From positions 1,473,694 to 1,537,693 of the forward strand of contig NZ_CP009228.1 in the NCBI RefSeq assembly GCF_000755145.1: 64,000 nucleotides of DNA. Direction: 5' to 3'. The notes beneath the pieces are model-generated. The model did not search any database, was not told where the DNA came from, and was given only the letters and a program-made list of their open reading frames with translations. The translations under genes were made by a program, and so were the position numbers. Below, piece by piece: positions 56,796-64,000 of the stretch; positions within the stretch are counted from its first letter, which is position 1, and every line of letters starts with the position of its first letter. This DNA is from Treponema putidum (GTDB lineage Bacteria; Spirochaetota; Spirochaetia; Treponematales; Treponemataceae).

Positions 56796-57455
56796 TTATA
56801 GTACATATAAATTTTGTTCTTTTGAGCGGCGGGTATTAACATACCTCGTTAAGTCGGTCATATTTTGTACGATAATTCTATCATCATAGACGGAAATTCT
56901 GCCCTGATCTATAAATTTGCGCATATTATCTTCAGTTTCTTCTTTTGAAAGACCGGCCCAACGTGCAACCTCTTCAATTGTCGTATCAAATGTCCTCATC
57001 TCCGTAGTGCGGTCAAGACTCGGCTGGGTTTCATCCAGCATCAAAAAAACATCTGCAATTCTTGCAGGTCTGTCTTCAATGGTTAAAATCATAAACCTGC
57101 GTCTTTGGGCATAGATACGCCTTACAAAGGTCTTTAAAAGCCGCATAGCGATGGCAGGATTTCCCTTCATTAAAATTTCAAAGTTTTCTTTATTGAATTC
57201 AAGAGCCATTACATCGTCATAGGCTATGGCAGAGGCCGAACGCGGAGAATTATCCAAAATGGCCATTTCGCCGAAAATTTCTCCGGGCTGCAATATGTCA
57301 AGGTTTTTTTCAAACCCGTTTATAATCTTTATAAGCTGAACGCGGCCAGACTGTATCAAATAGAATGATGAACCGGGTTCAAATTCTGCAAATATAAGAG
57401 ACCCTTTGGGAAAACTTTTTGCAAATCTTGAAAACGAAGAAAAAAGATCCGACAT
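56796..57455 (-). CDS. CRP/FNR-family regulator-like protein
   Basis: The 219-residue protein has a cyclic-nucleotide-binding beta-barrel (about 15-125; GEIFGEMAILDNSPRSASAIA at about 75) and a C-terminal winged helix (EEVARWAGLSKEETEDNMRKFIDQGRI, core EVARWAGLSKEET). It should bind DNA in response to a nucleotide or another signal. It follows the other CRP-fold gene by three bases and precedes lspA. Targets unknown. Confidence 0.87.
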   Translation of the reverse strand: MSDLFSSFSRFAKSFPKGSLIFAEFEPGSSFYLIQSGRVQLIKIINGFEKNLDILQPGEIFGEMAILDNSPRSASAIAYDDVMALEFNKENFEILMKGNPAIAMRLLKTFVRRIYAQRRRFMILTIEDRPARIADVFLMLDETQPSLDRTTEMRTFDTTIEEVARWAGLSKEETEDNMRKFIDQGRISVYDDRIIVQNMTDLTRYVNTRRSKEQNLYVL

Positions 57456-57458
57456 AGT

Positions 57459-58460
57459 TTACGCTCCTTGCAGCCTAGAGCTGCATTCTTTTTGAAGTTC
57501 CCGAATTTTTCCGATTATATCGGCACCTGACAAGATGGCGGCTTTATCAAAAAAGGCTATTGCCTTATCGGGCCTTTCCATATCCATATAACACATACCC
57601 AGATACATTAGTGCATCTCCTATTTTTGCGGACTTTGGATGCTGGGAAATAAAGCCGGTTAAAAGCTGTAAGCAGCGCACATATTCTTTTTGAGTATGGA
57701 GAGTTTTCCCTGCACCTATATATGCCTTGTCGGTAATTTCATCGCCTGCCCCTGCTTCAATTACGGCATGATATTGATCATAAGCGGCTTCAAATTCTCC
57801 TTTTTCAAAAAGGTCTTCAGCTTTGTTATAAGCAAGGTAAACCGTGCCGTCGGAAACCGGTGCCGGTTTTTCAGGTTGGATAAAAGAGGCCTCATTATTG
57901 TGCCCTTCTGCGTTCCCGAAAGAGCGGCCCGAAGCCTCTGCCGTACTTCTAACTATCTGATCTACTTCCGAAATATATTTTCCGTTAGGGTAAATAGTTT
58001 TGTACCTTGCTCCTACCTGTCCGGCCGCCTTATAATGTTGGGAAGAATAAAAGGCATTCATAACATTAAAAAGTCCTTCTTCAGGATTTGTTTCTTCTTC
58101 GCTGTCCAAAAGCGAGGCTAATTGTTTATGAATAGCCCTAAGCTGGCGGGAAAACACCTTTATCATCTGTAAAATAATACGGGTGTTGGTTTGTGCAAAG
58201 GCTTCAAATTCCTTGCTTGTAAAAGAATAAACTATAGAATCGGTGAGAACCATGGCACTTTCTTCTCTTGGGTAATTTCCCAATGCCGATTTAACTCCAA
58301 AGAATTCTCCGGTCTTTATATAGTCGGTAACCTGTTCTCCGGTTTCAATGTCTATAGATGTAAGGGCTATGCTGCCCGTGTTTAAGAGAAAAACACGTTC
58401 ATCAAAGTCTCCCGAGAAATAAACTACTGAATTTGCCTTATAATTAATAGCCTTAGGCAT
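57459..58460 (-). CDS. cNMP-binding-domain protein with TPR repeats
   Basis: The 333-residue protein has an N-terminal cyclic-nucleotide-binding barrel (GEFFGVKSALGNYPREESAM, about 45-64) but no DNA-binding helix-turn-helix. A linker follows and then tetratricopeptide-like repeats (about 210-325; YNKAEDLFEKGEFEAAYDQY and ALMYLGMCYMDMERPDKAIA). It could report a ligand through protein contacts. I start at 58460 because GGGAGG lies before that ATG; 58478 is an in-frame alternative. Confidence 0.85.
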   Translation of the reverse strand: MPKAINYKANSVVYFSGDFDERVFLLNTGSIALTSIDIETGEQVTDYIKTGEFFGVKSALGNYPREESAMVLTDSIVYSFTSKEFEAFAQTNTRIILQMIKVFSRQLRAIHKQLASLLDSEEETNPEEGLFNVMNAFYSSQHYKAAGQVGARYKTIYPNGKYISEVDQIVRSTAEASGRSFGNAEGHNNEASFIQPEKPAPVSDGTVYLAYNKAEDLFEKGEFEAAYDQYHAVIEAGAGDEITDKAYIGAGKTLHTQKEYVRCLQLLTGFISQHPKSAKIGDALMYLGMCYMDMERPDKAIAFFDKAAILSGADIIGKIRELQKECSSRLQGA

Positions 58461-58543
58461 TACGGCCTCCCAATGCAAAACTTGCGTTCTTATATTTTAG
58501 CATATTTTTTAAGAAAAACCTAGCCCTTCTTTGTTTTTTTTGA

Positions 58544-58549
58544 TATAAT
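58544..58549 (+). promoter_or_regulatory. -10 box of the PHP gene, leaderless message likely
   Basis: A perfect TATAAT lies eight bases before the ATG of the PHP gene at 58558, and no ribosome binding site is visible. Transcription would begin at or one or two bases before the start codon. Confidence 0.4.
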
Positions 58550-58557
58550 CTTTTTCT

Positions 58558-59433
58558 ATGGTGGACTTACACACGCATTCAACGGCATCGGATGGCACCT
58601 TTACCCCCGCTGAACTTGCCGCCGCAGTTAAAAAAGCGGGCATTTCAGCCTTTGCCTTAACCGATCACGATATCTTAAGCGGACTCGATGAAGCTGCTGC
58701 AGAAGCTAAAAGACAGGGTATAATTTTTATACGCGGTGTAGAAATAAGCGTTAAATGGAGTCCCGGAGAACTCCACTTATTGGGGCTTGATTTGCGCAAA
58801 GATTCCCGTGAGCTTAACATGCTCTTACAGGATCTGCAAGATGAAAGGATAAACAGAAATCAAAGGATGGCCGAAAAATTAAAAAAGGCCGGTTTTGATA
58901 TTTCATATGAAAAGGTGAGAGATTTTGCAGGCGGAGATAAAGGCTTAGGCCGTCCTCATTTTGCGGCTTATATGGCGGCTCATAAAATGGTCAAAAAAAA
59001 TCAGGAAGCCTTTGATAAGTATTTCGCAAAGGGAAGGCCTTTTTTTGAAGAAAAAGAAAATGCAGAGCTTGTTGCCGCAATTTCTGCCGTAAAATCGGCA
59101 GGAGGAATTCCCGTTTTGGCCCATCCTATGTCCCTGTATTTATCTTGGTCATCCCTTCCCGATGTTATAGCCGATTTTAAGAGGCAGGGACTTGTAGGGC
59201 TCGAAGCTTGGAATTCTTCGACAAAATACAATGATTGTAAAAGATTGGAAAAACTGGCGGCATCCCTCGATATGCCCATAACTGCGGGAAGCGATTTTCA
59301 CGGTTCAATCCGAAAAGACAGAAAACTCGGAGAAACTTCAAAAAACGGTATAAAGATTGAGGACAGGTTTTACGAAAACTTAAGAGCTCTTCATCCCGAT
59401 CTTCCGCCCATAAAGCCGAAAGAAAATTCTTAA
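58558..59433 (+). CDS. PHP-domain phosphoesterase
   Basis: The 291-residue protein has the PHP metal-binding motifs in order: DLHTHSTASDGTFTP (residues 3-17), LTDHD (about 38), RGVEIS (about 60), LAHPM (about 188) and SDFHGS (about 243). It resembles the TrpH/RnaAM-type family that removes phosphates from 3',5'-bisphosphate nucleotides or trims RNA 5' ends. The exact substrate cannot be read. It is followed after 10 bases by the methyltransferase gene. Confidence 0.85.
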   Translation: MVDLHTHSTASDGTFTPAELAAAVKKAGISAFALTDHDILSGLDEAAAEAKRQGIIFIRGVEISVKWSPGELHLLGLDLRKDSRELNMLLQDLQDERINRNQRMAEKLKKAGFDISYEKVRDFAGGDKGLGRPHFAAYMAAHKMVKKNQEAFDKYFAKGRPFFEEKENAELVAAISAVKSAGGIPVLAHPMSLYLSWSSLPDVIADFKRQGLVGLEAWNSSTKYNDCKRLEKLAASLDMPITAGSDFHGSIRKDRKLGETSKNGIKIEDRFYENLRALHPDLPPIKPKENS

Positions 59434-59443
59434 ATAACAACTT

Positions 59444-60703
59444 ATGCAAAAAGAAATTGTAAAAACGCAAAAAATGGTTTTCGGTGCTTCCTGCATAGCT
59501 TCCTTAAAAGAAGGTAAGGCCGTTTTTATTCCCTATTCTCTTCCAGATGAAGTTTTGGAAATTTCCATCATAAAAGAACATAAAAATTATACCGAAGGAA
59601 AAATCGAAAAAATTTTAGAACCCTCTCCTCACAGGGTAACACCTAAGTGTCCTCACTTTTATGCCTGCGGTGGATGTAACCTCCAAATAGCCGATGACAA
59701 ATATCAGCATTTTTTACGCAAATCTATGGCCATTGAAGCCCTTGATAGAGCTTTGGGTTTACATAAGGAAAAAGCTGCTTTTGATAAACCGGCTCTTGAA
59801 AAGCCCTTTTTTGAAAAGAGCTTTTTTGAAAAAACTGTTTTTGTGAGCGGGCAGGATTGGGCTTATAGGGCACGCTTTCAGTTTTACATTGACAAGGACG
59901 GTTCTCTTTCTTTAAAAGAAAATAAAAGTTCCGGTTCGGTAAAGATAAAGGAATGCCCTGTCGCAGTACAGGCAATAAAAAATCTTCTAAAATCGAATTT
60001 AAAAGCATATGCTACGAATTCGAGAATCCACATTTTTTCGGACGGAGAAAAAATTTTTACCCAAGATAATGCAAAAGACTGCGAGGTAAGGCTTGCAGGA
60101 AAAAGAATTAAATTTAATCCCTTGGGCTTTTTTCAATCTAATTTGGACATGACCGAAAAACTGATAAACACTATTTTTGAGTACGCAGAAATTTCAGAGC
60201 GAGTTTTGGATCTTTATTCCGGGGTAGGAACCTTTTCTCTCTTTGCCTATGACCAGGCAAAAGAAATTCACCTTGTAGAACATAATAAACATGCCCTCGC
60301 TTATGCTAAGGAAAATTTTTTGATAAATAGGAATAGCTCATCAGCCGGAATTTTCAAAGAAAAAAATGCGAGCTATCCGCCTAAAATTTTTTATCACGGC
60401 TTAGACGGAAAAAATTGGCCGAAAACAAGAGAATCAAAACTGAATTTCGATACGGTATTTGTAGATCCTCCTAGGAGCGGTATAGATAAAGAAGTCCTAT
60501 CTTGGCTTTGTTCAAGCGGCATACGTCAAATCTTTTACATCTCCTGCGATCCCGTAACCTTCGCCCGCGACACGGCAAGCCTTCTTTTATCTGGCTACAA
60601 GCTGGAAAAACATTTTCTATTCGATTTTTATCCTCAAACCCACCACATCGAAACCTTGGGGATTTTTAAGAAAGAAGGAATGGGCAATACCATTGTAATT
60701 TGA
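59444..60703 (+). CDS. 23S rRNA (uracil-5-)-methyltransferase, TrmA/RlmD type
   Basis: The 419-residue RNA methyltransferase has a TRAM-like N-terminus, a 4Fe-4S cluster site CPHFYACGGC (about 65-75), then the AdoMet domain with LDLYSGVGTFSLF (about 255-267), DPPRSG (about 345) and the catalytic Cys in SCDPVTFARD (about 368). It makes 5-methyluridine in 23S rRNA. A repeated KPxFFEKSFFEKT stretch (about 113-128) looks like a local expansion. No separate promoter was seen; it likely shares the transcript of the PHP gene. Confidence 0.9.
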   Translation: MQKEIVKTQKMVFGASCIASLKEGKAVFIPYSLPDEVLEISIIKEHKNYTEGKIEKILEPSPHRVTPKCPHFYACGGCNLQIADDKYQHFLRKSMAIEALDRALGLHKEKAAFDKPALEKPFFEKSFFEKTVFVSGQDWAYRARFQFYIDKDGSLSLKENKSSGSVKIKECPVAVQAIKNLLKSNLKAYATNSRIHIFSDGEKIFTQDNAKDCEVRLAGKRIKFNPLGFFQSNLDMTEKLINTIFEYAEISERVLDLYSGVGTFSLFAYDQAKEIHLVEHNKHALAYAKENFLINRNSSSAGIFKEKNASYPPKIFYHGLDGKNWPKTRESKLNFDTVFVDPPRSGIDKEVLSWLCSSGIRQIFYISCDPVTFARDTASLLLSGYKLEKHFLFDFYPQTHHIETLGIFKKEGMGNTIVI

Positions 60704-60754
60704 AAGACAAATTTTAAACTATTGATGAGCGGTTTAAACACGCCGATTACGTCA

Positions 60755-60782
60755 TTGACTAATTATAAGTATTTATGATAAT
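60755..60782 (+). promoter_or_regulatory. Promoter of the yedF cluster
   Basis: TTGACT (60755-60760) is followed after 16 bases by GATAAT (60777-60782). CAGGAG, the yedF ribosome binding site, lies about 20 bases further. Confidence 0.5.
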
Positions 60783-60815
60783 ATATCTAAAAATTTAATA
60801 TATCAGGAGTATTTT

Positions 60816-61406
60816 ATGATAGAAGTAAATGCAATGGGACAGGCTTGTCCTATTCCCGTTATTATGGCGAAAAAGGCTGTTAGGGAAAACACAGGTACGA
60901 ATATCTTGGTTAGGGTCGATAACGAGGCTGCAACTCAAAACCTTTCAAAGATGGCTAGTCAGCTCGGCATAGGTTCCGAAGTAAAAAAAGTTTCGGAAAA
61001 GGAATTTACGGTTCTTTTAAAGGCAGAAGCCGGAGTAAATTTAAACCCTGCCGCTGTTCCTCAAATTTCGAACGGAGAATATGCAGTTGTGATAAATTCG
61101 GATCAGATGGGTGCGGGGGATGAAGGCTTCGGTAAAAAACTTTTAGAAGGTTTTATCTATGCTCTTACGGAACAGGATGTGCTTCCCAAGTTTGTTATCT
61201 GTTATAATTCCGGTGTAAAACTTACAACCCAAAACGAAAAAACCGTAAATGACCTAAAGGCTCTTGCCTCTCAAGGATGCGAGGTACTGTCTTGCGGGCT
61301 TTGTTTGGACTTTTACGGGCTTAAAGAAAAGCTTCAAGTCGGTTCTCCTACAAATATGTACCGCATTACCGAAATTATGCGTACCCATTTTGTAGTACGC
61401 CCATAG
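60816..61406 (+). CDS. yedF: YedF-family selenium/sulfur metabolism protein
   Basis: The 196-residue protein has an N-terminal TusA-like domain with the active Cys in GQACPIPVIMAKKAV (about residues 8-22) and a C-terminal DsrE-like domain (YAVVINSDQMGAGDEGFG, about 88) with CGLCLDFYGL at about 155. This combination is the YedF family linked to selenium delivery. The next two genes (DUF3343 and a cysteine desulfurase-like protein) are its usual companions, so the three probably move activated sulfur or selenium. Spirochaetes of this group make selenoproteins, which fits. Confidence 0.88.
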   Translation: MIEVNAMGQACPIPVIMAKKAVRENTGTNILVRVDNEAATQNLSKMASQLGIGSEVKKVSEKEFTVLLKAEAGVNLNPAAVPQISNGEYAVVINSDQMGAGDEGFGKKLLEGFIYALTEQDVLPKFVICYNSGVKLTTQNEKTVNDLKALASQGCEVLSCGLCLDFYGLKEKLQVGSPTNMYRITEIMRTHFVVRP

Positions 61407-61448
61407 CTTCCCAAGGTAGAGCTGGGCAAAAGATATCGGACTAAAGAT

Positions 61449-61772
61449 TTGAAAACCTACGGACTTTTTTCTTTTTCGTCCTCGCATCATGCGATAGCTG
61501 CTGAAGCTATAACTGCTGACGCAGTTACAGCTTCAGCTGAAGTTTCCGATGCTGAAGCATTGGAAACTTCGGAAGAGAATCTGACTGAGGCGAGGCTTAT
61601 TCCTCTTCCGCCTGAAATATCTGCGGGCTGCGGGCTTGTGTTACGGGTAAATGAAGAAGGCATAACAAAGGCTTCAAGTCTTTTAAAAGAGGCCGAAATC
61701 CCTTATACAGGAACTTATCTTTTAAAAATAGAAAACAATAAGAGGTTTGTTGAAAAATATGATTTATCTTGA
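61449..61772 (+). CDS. DUF3343 protein with a palindromic insertion
   Basis: The 107-residue protein is a DUF3343 member, proposed carriers of sulfur or selenium: YGLFSFSSSHHAIAAE at the start and ARLIPLPPEISAGCGLVLRV (about 50-70) with the conserved Cys. It starts with TTG. Between these parts is an extra Ala/Glu/Ser-rich run of about 24 residues encoded by two successive hairpins at 61500-61570. The function is unproven; the place between yedF and a desulfurase gene supports a role in handling selenium or sulfur. The next gene starts inside its end. Confidence 0.78.
   Translation: MKTYGLFSFSSSHHAIAAEAITADAVTASAEVSDAEALETSEENLTEARLIPLPPEISAGCGLVLRVNEEGITKASSLLKEAEIPYTGTYLLKIENNKRFVEKYDLS
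61500..61570 (+). repeat. Two adjacent palindromes within the DUF3343 gene
   Basis: First hairpin: GCTGAAGCT (61500-61508) pairs with AGCTTCAGC (61529-61537) and an inner AACTGC / GCAGTT continues it. Second hairpin: GAAGTTTCC (61539-61547) pairs with GGAAACTTC (61562-61570), with an inner ATGCT / AGCAT. The block is about 72 bases, that is 24 codons, and keeps the frame. Confidence 0.7.
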
Positions 61773-62910
61773 CAATAGCGCAACCACCCTCCAAAAACCT
61801 GAAAGTGTAGCTGAAGAGGTGTTTAAGGGAATTGCTTCACATCAATTCGGGAATCCGGGAAGAGGAGCACATAGTACGGCACATGCGGCCCTCACGGAGC
61901 TTTTTAAGACAAGGCAAACTTTGGCAAAGCTTTTTAATATAAAAAATCCCTTAAATGTTGCTCTTTGTCAAAATGCAACCGCTGCATTAAACCTTGTCAT
62001 AAAAAGCCTTTTTTTAGGTAAAGAAAAAGACACTCACATCATAACCACCGCTTTTGAACATAATTCTGTTTTGCGCCCTCTCTATCAGCTCGAAAAAGAG
62101 GGAGCGGAACTTTCCATTATTCCTATTCAAGACGGTTTTTTGTGTTATGGGCTAATAGAAAAAGAAATCAAATCAAACACTAAGGCCATTATCGTAAACC
62201 ACTGCTCAAACGTAATAGGTTCAATCTGTGATTTAGATTATGTTTATTCTATATGCAAAAAACACGGCCTAATCTTAATTGTAGACGCTTCACAAAGTGC
62301 TGGCACAATTCCTATCGATGCTTCAAAATACGATCAAAGTATTTTTTGTTTTACGGGGCACAAGGGGCTTTATGGGCCTCAAGGTACGGGCGGCATCATT
62401 GTAAACGGGACATTCGATTTTTCTCCCGTATTTTCGGGAGGAAGCGGGGTTCATTCTTTCGATAAAACTCACCCTTCCGAGATGCCCGATATCTTTGAAG
62501 CAGGCACCATGAATGTTCCCTCCTTTATGGGCTTAAATGCCGGAGCCTCTTACGTTTTAAAAATGGGCGTTAATTCCATTCAAAAAAAATTAGCCGATTT
62601 AAAATTAAGCTTTATTGAAGAAATAAAGACTGTTCCCAATATTAAAATATACGGAAATCCTTGGAGCGAAAAAACAGGGGCTGTAATAGGTATAAACATA
62701 GGAGATATTCCCTCTGGAGAAATAAGCCGCCTCCTCGATGAAGAGTTCGGCATCGCAAGCCGGCCGGGAGCTCACTGTGCTCCCTTGGTACACAAGGCTC
62801 TCGGAACCGAAGAACAGGGCATAGTCAGGTTTAGTTTTTCTTCTTTCAATACCTTTGAAGAAGTCAAGCAAGCTGCCGAGGCCTTAAAACAAATAGCTAA
62901 ACACTCATAA
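61759..62910 (+). CDS. Class V aminotransferase / cysteine desulfurase-like protein
   Basis: The 383-residue PLP enzyme has YLDNSATTLQKP at the start, the PLP-binding Lys in CFTGHKGLYGPQGTG (about 205) and the reactive Cys in SRPGAHCAPLVHK (about 340). It removes sulfur or selenium from cysteine or selenocysteine, and with YedF likely feeds selenium metabolism. I prefer ATG 61759 over the TTG at 61747, since MIYLDNSATT is the normal family start. It overlaps the DUF3343 gene by 14 bases. It ends before a terminator facing the other way. Confidence 0.9.
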   Translation: MIYLDNSATTLQKPESVAEEVFKGIASHQFGNPGRGAHSTAHAALTELFKTRQTLAKLFNIKNPLNVALCQNATAALNLVIKSLFLGKEKDTHIITTAFEHNSVLRPLYQLEKEGAELSIIPIQDGFLCYGLIEKEIKSNTKAIIVNHCSNVIGSICDLDYVYSICKKHGLILIVDASQSAGTIPIDASKYDQSIFCFTGHKGLYGPQGTGGIIVNGTFDFSPVFSGGSGVHSFDKTHPSEMPDIFEAGTMNVPSFMGLNAGASYVLKMGVNSIQKKLADLKLSFIEEIKTVPNIKIYGNPWSEKTGAVIGINIGDIPSGEISRLLDEEFGIASRPGAHCAPLVHKALGTEEQGIVRFSFSSFNTFEEVKQAAEALKQIAKHS

Positions 62911-62913
62911 AAA

Positions 62914-62943
62914 AAGCGGCCGATTTTTTCAAACCGGCCGCTT
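62914..62943 (-). terminator. Terminator of secF
   Basis: AAGCGGCCG (62914-62922) and CGGCCGCTT (62935-62943) form a strong stem. On the minus strand it is followed by a run of seven T's. It ends the secF transcript and separates it from the convergent desulfurase-like gene. Confidence 0.8.
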
Positions 62944-62984
62944 GGCTTAAAATAAATTTTTCCACTGAGATTTATTCTATCTCG

Positions 62985-64000
62985 TTATATAACCGCTCCT
63001 GAAAGTTCACCGGGAGCTTTTTTACCTCTGGTAATCATCTCTCCGGCCTTTTTACCCTTGGAAGTAAGAGCGATAAAATAAGACGCAATATAAATTGACG
63101 AATAGGTACCGCTTATAAGACCTACAATTAAGGCCAAAGCAAAATCTTTCATTGAATCGGTAGTAAACAAATAAAGAGCCACAACCGCAACCATAGTTGT
63201 AAGGGTCGTAATAATTGTTCGAGTAAGCACTTCGGTTAAAGCTTTATCTAAAACCGCATTGCATTCCAGCTTAGGCTCGAGATTTATCTTTTCGCGGATA
63301 CGGTCAAAAATAACGATTGTATCGTTTATAGAATAACCTATAATCGTAAGAATGGCTGCTATCGTTGTAGAATTAAACTCCATCTGCGTCCACGATATAA
63401 ACATAACCATTACTAGCGTATCGTGAAGCAGCGCAATAATTGCAGCCAGTGAAAAATTCCACTGAAAACGGAACATTGCATAAACAAAGATTAAAACCAA
63501 AGCTCCGCCTACCAGCAATATTGCCTGTTGTGCCAATGAAGAAGAAAAGCGGGAACCTACAAAGTCCGTACCTATGACTGCAATATTTTCGGGGCCGTAG
63601 GCTGCAATTAAGGCGGAATTTATAATCGACCTCAATTCTTGGTTTGCATTTTCATACTTTCCGTCATCGGCAAGCCTTATCTGAAAATACCTGTCTTCCG
63701 GAACTCCCAATTGCTGAACCGAAACTGACGGTATTGAAGAAAGAGCATGACGGATCTCATCGGTACTTATCGGTTTAAGCCCTTTTTCCAAATGATGAAG
63801 TCTAAGCACATCAGCTGAAAGACGGGAAGAAGACTCCGAATCGGAAAATAAGTCTTTAAGAAGTACATTTCCCGAAGCGGTAATTTTTATCTTTAAGCCT
63901 TCAACGGAAGCAAGGCCGTCGGCAAAGTCTTTAAGAGATGGATTATCGGCAAATTTAAAAACATAGGATTTGTTTTCACCATCTAAAGAAGTGGTAGTAA
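62985..64000 (-). CDS. secF: Protein translocase subunit SecF (N-terminus outside window)
   Basis: The visible part is 338 codons open to the window edge. Six-helix SecF architecture is recognisable: GTDFVGSRFSSSLAQQAILLVGGALVLIFVYAMFRF (landmark VGSRFSSSLAQQAI), the conserved GYSINDTIVIFDRIRE (about 215 from the visible start) and LTRTIITTLTTMVAVVALYL. The frame has no stop up to base 64000, so the start lies beyond the window; an ATG-like start at 63809 is inside the gene. SecF with SecD helps pull proteins through the SecYEG channel. The large periplasmic part before the second helix is typical of spirochaetes. Confidence 0.92.
   Translation of the reverse strand, partial: TTTSLDGENKSYVFKFADNPSLKDFADGLASVEGLKIKITASGNVLLKDLFSDSESSSRLSADVLRLHHLEKGLKPISTDEIRHALSSIPSVSVQQLGVPEDRYFQIRLADDGKYENANQELRSIINSALIAAYGPENIAVIGTDFVGSRFSSSLAQQAILLVGGALVLIFVYAMFRFQWNFSLAAIIALLHDTLVMVMFISWTQMEFNSTTIAAILTIIGYSINDTIVIFDRIREKINLEPKLECNAVLDKALTEVLTRTIITTLTTMVAVVALYLFTTDSMKDFALALIVGLISGTYSSIYIASYFIALTSKGKKAGEMITRGKKAPGELSGAVI

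Overview
The window looks like a chromosomal segment of an oral-type Treponema (T. denticola / T. putidum group). Pointers are the AT-leaning composition, a Trep_Strep-family ECF substrate component, an EF-G-like paralogue with an altered GTPase core, a spirochaete-style operon of two CRP-fold proteins with lspA and apbE, and a YedF/DUF3343/class-V aminotransferase selenium-sulfur cluster. This assignment is inferred from gene content; no 16S or tRNA gene was recognised in the window.

Layout. 0-5.3 kb: an exported hypothetical protein, the EF-G-like GTPase, an ECF transporter S-T pair without its ATPases, and a C45-type amidohydrolase carrying an in-frame palindromic insertion. 5.3-8.2 kb: an EamA-like transporter, two GNAT acetyltransferases and a flavin reductase. 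8.4-18.2 kb: a complete type I restriction-modification operon (hsdR-hsdM-fic-hsdS) followed by a tyrosine recombinase and extra, partly inverted hsdS cassettes. Long inverted repeats make this look like an invertible specificity locus. 18.3-32.5 kb: an accessory redox/hydrolase region (iron alcohol dehydrogenase, radical SAM, PhzF, LysR, aldo/keto reductases, several flavodoxin-fold proteins of which two are exported, and five exported or lipoprotein esterase-like hydrolases). This part is full of gene remnants. 32.5-38.6 kb: a type III restriction-modification island (XRE regulator, mod, res), bracketed by two direct copies of a tiny membrane-peptide gene. 38.7-47.5 kb: flavodoxin-fold oxidoreductase, ketopantoate-reductase-like protein, lipoprotein, rpiB, L-lactate dehydrogenase, and a tetR - rifampicin-phosphotransferase-like - MATE operon with two operator-like palindromes.

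47.7-64 kb is conserved core: a LolA-like protein, RodZ-like protein, RimO, a repeat-rich membrane protein, an M15 peptidase, a Holliday-junction-resolvase-like protein, a probable small RNA, apbE, lspA, two CRP-fold genes, a PHP phosphoesterase, a TrmA/RlmD-type methyltransferase, the YedF cluster, and the C-terminal part of secF running off the window.

How it works together. Two restriction systems form the defence content, and the type I system appears able to change specificity by DNA inversion driven by the neighbouring recombinase. The accessory middle is built around flavin/NADPH redox chemistry and envelope hydrolases; three promoters in it share a MerR-type long-spacer layout. Small palindromic elements occur both between genes and, in-frame, inside genes.
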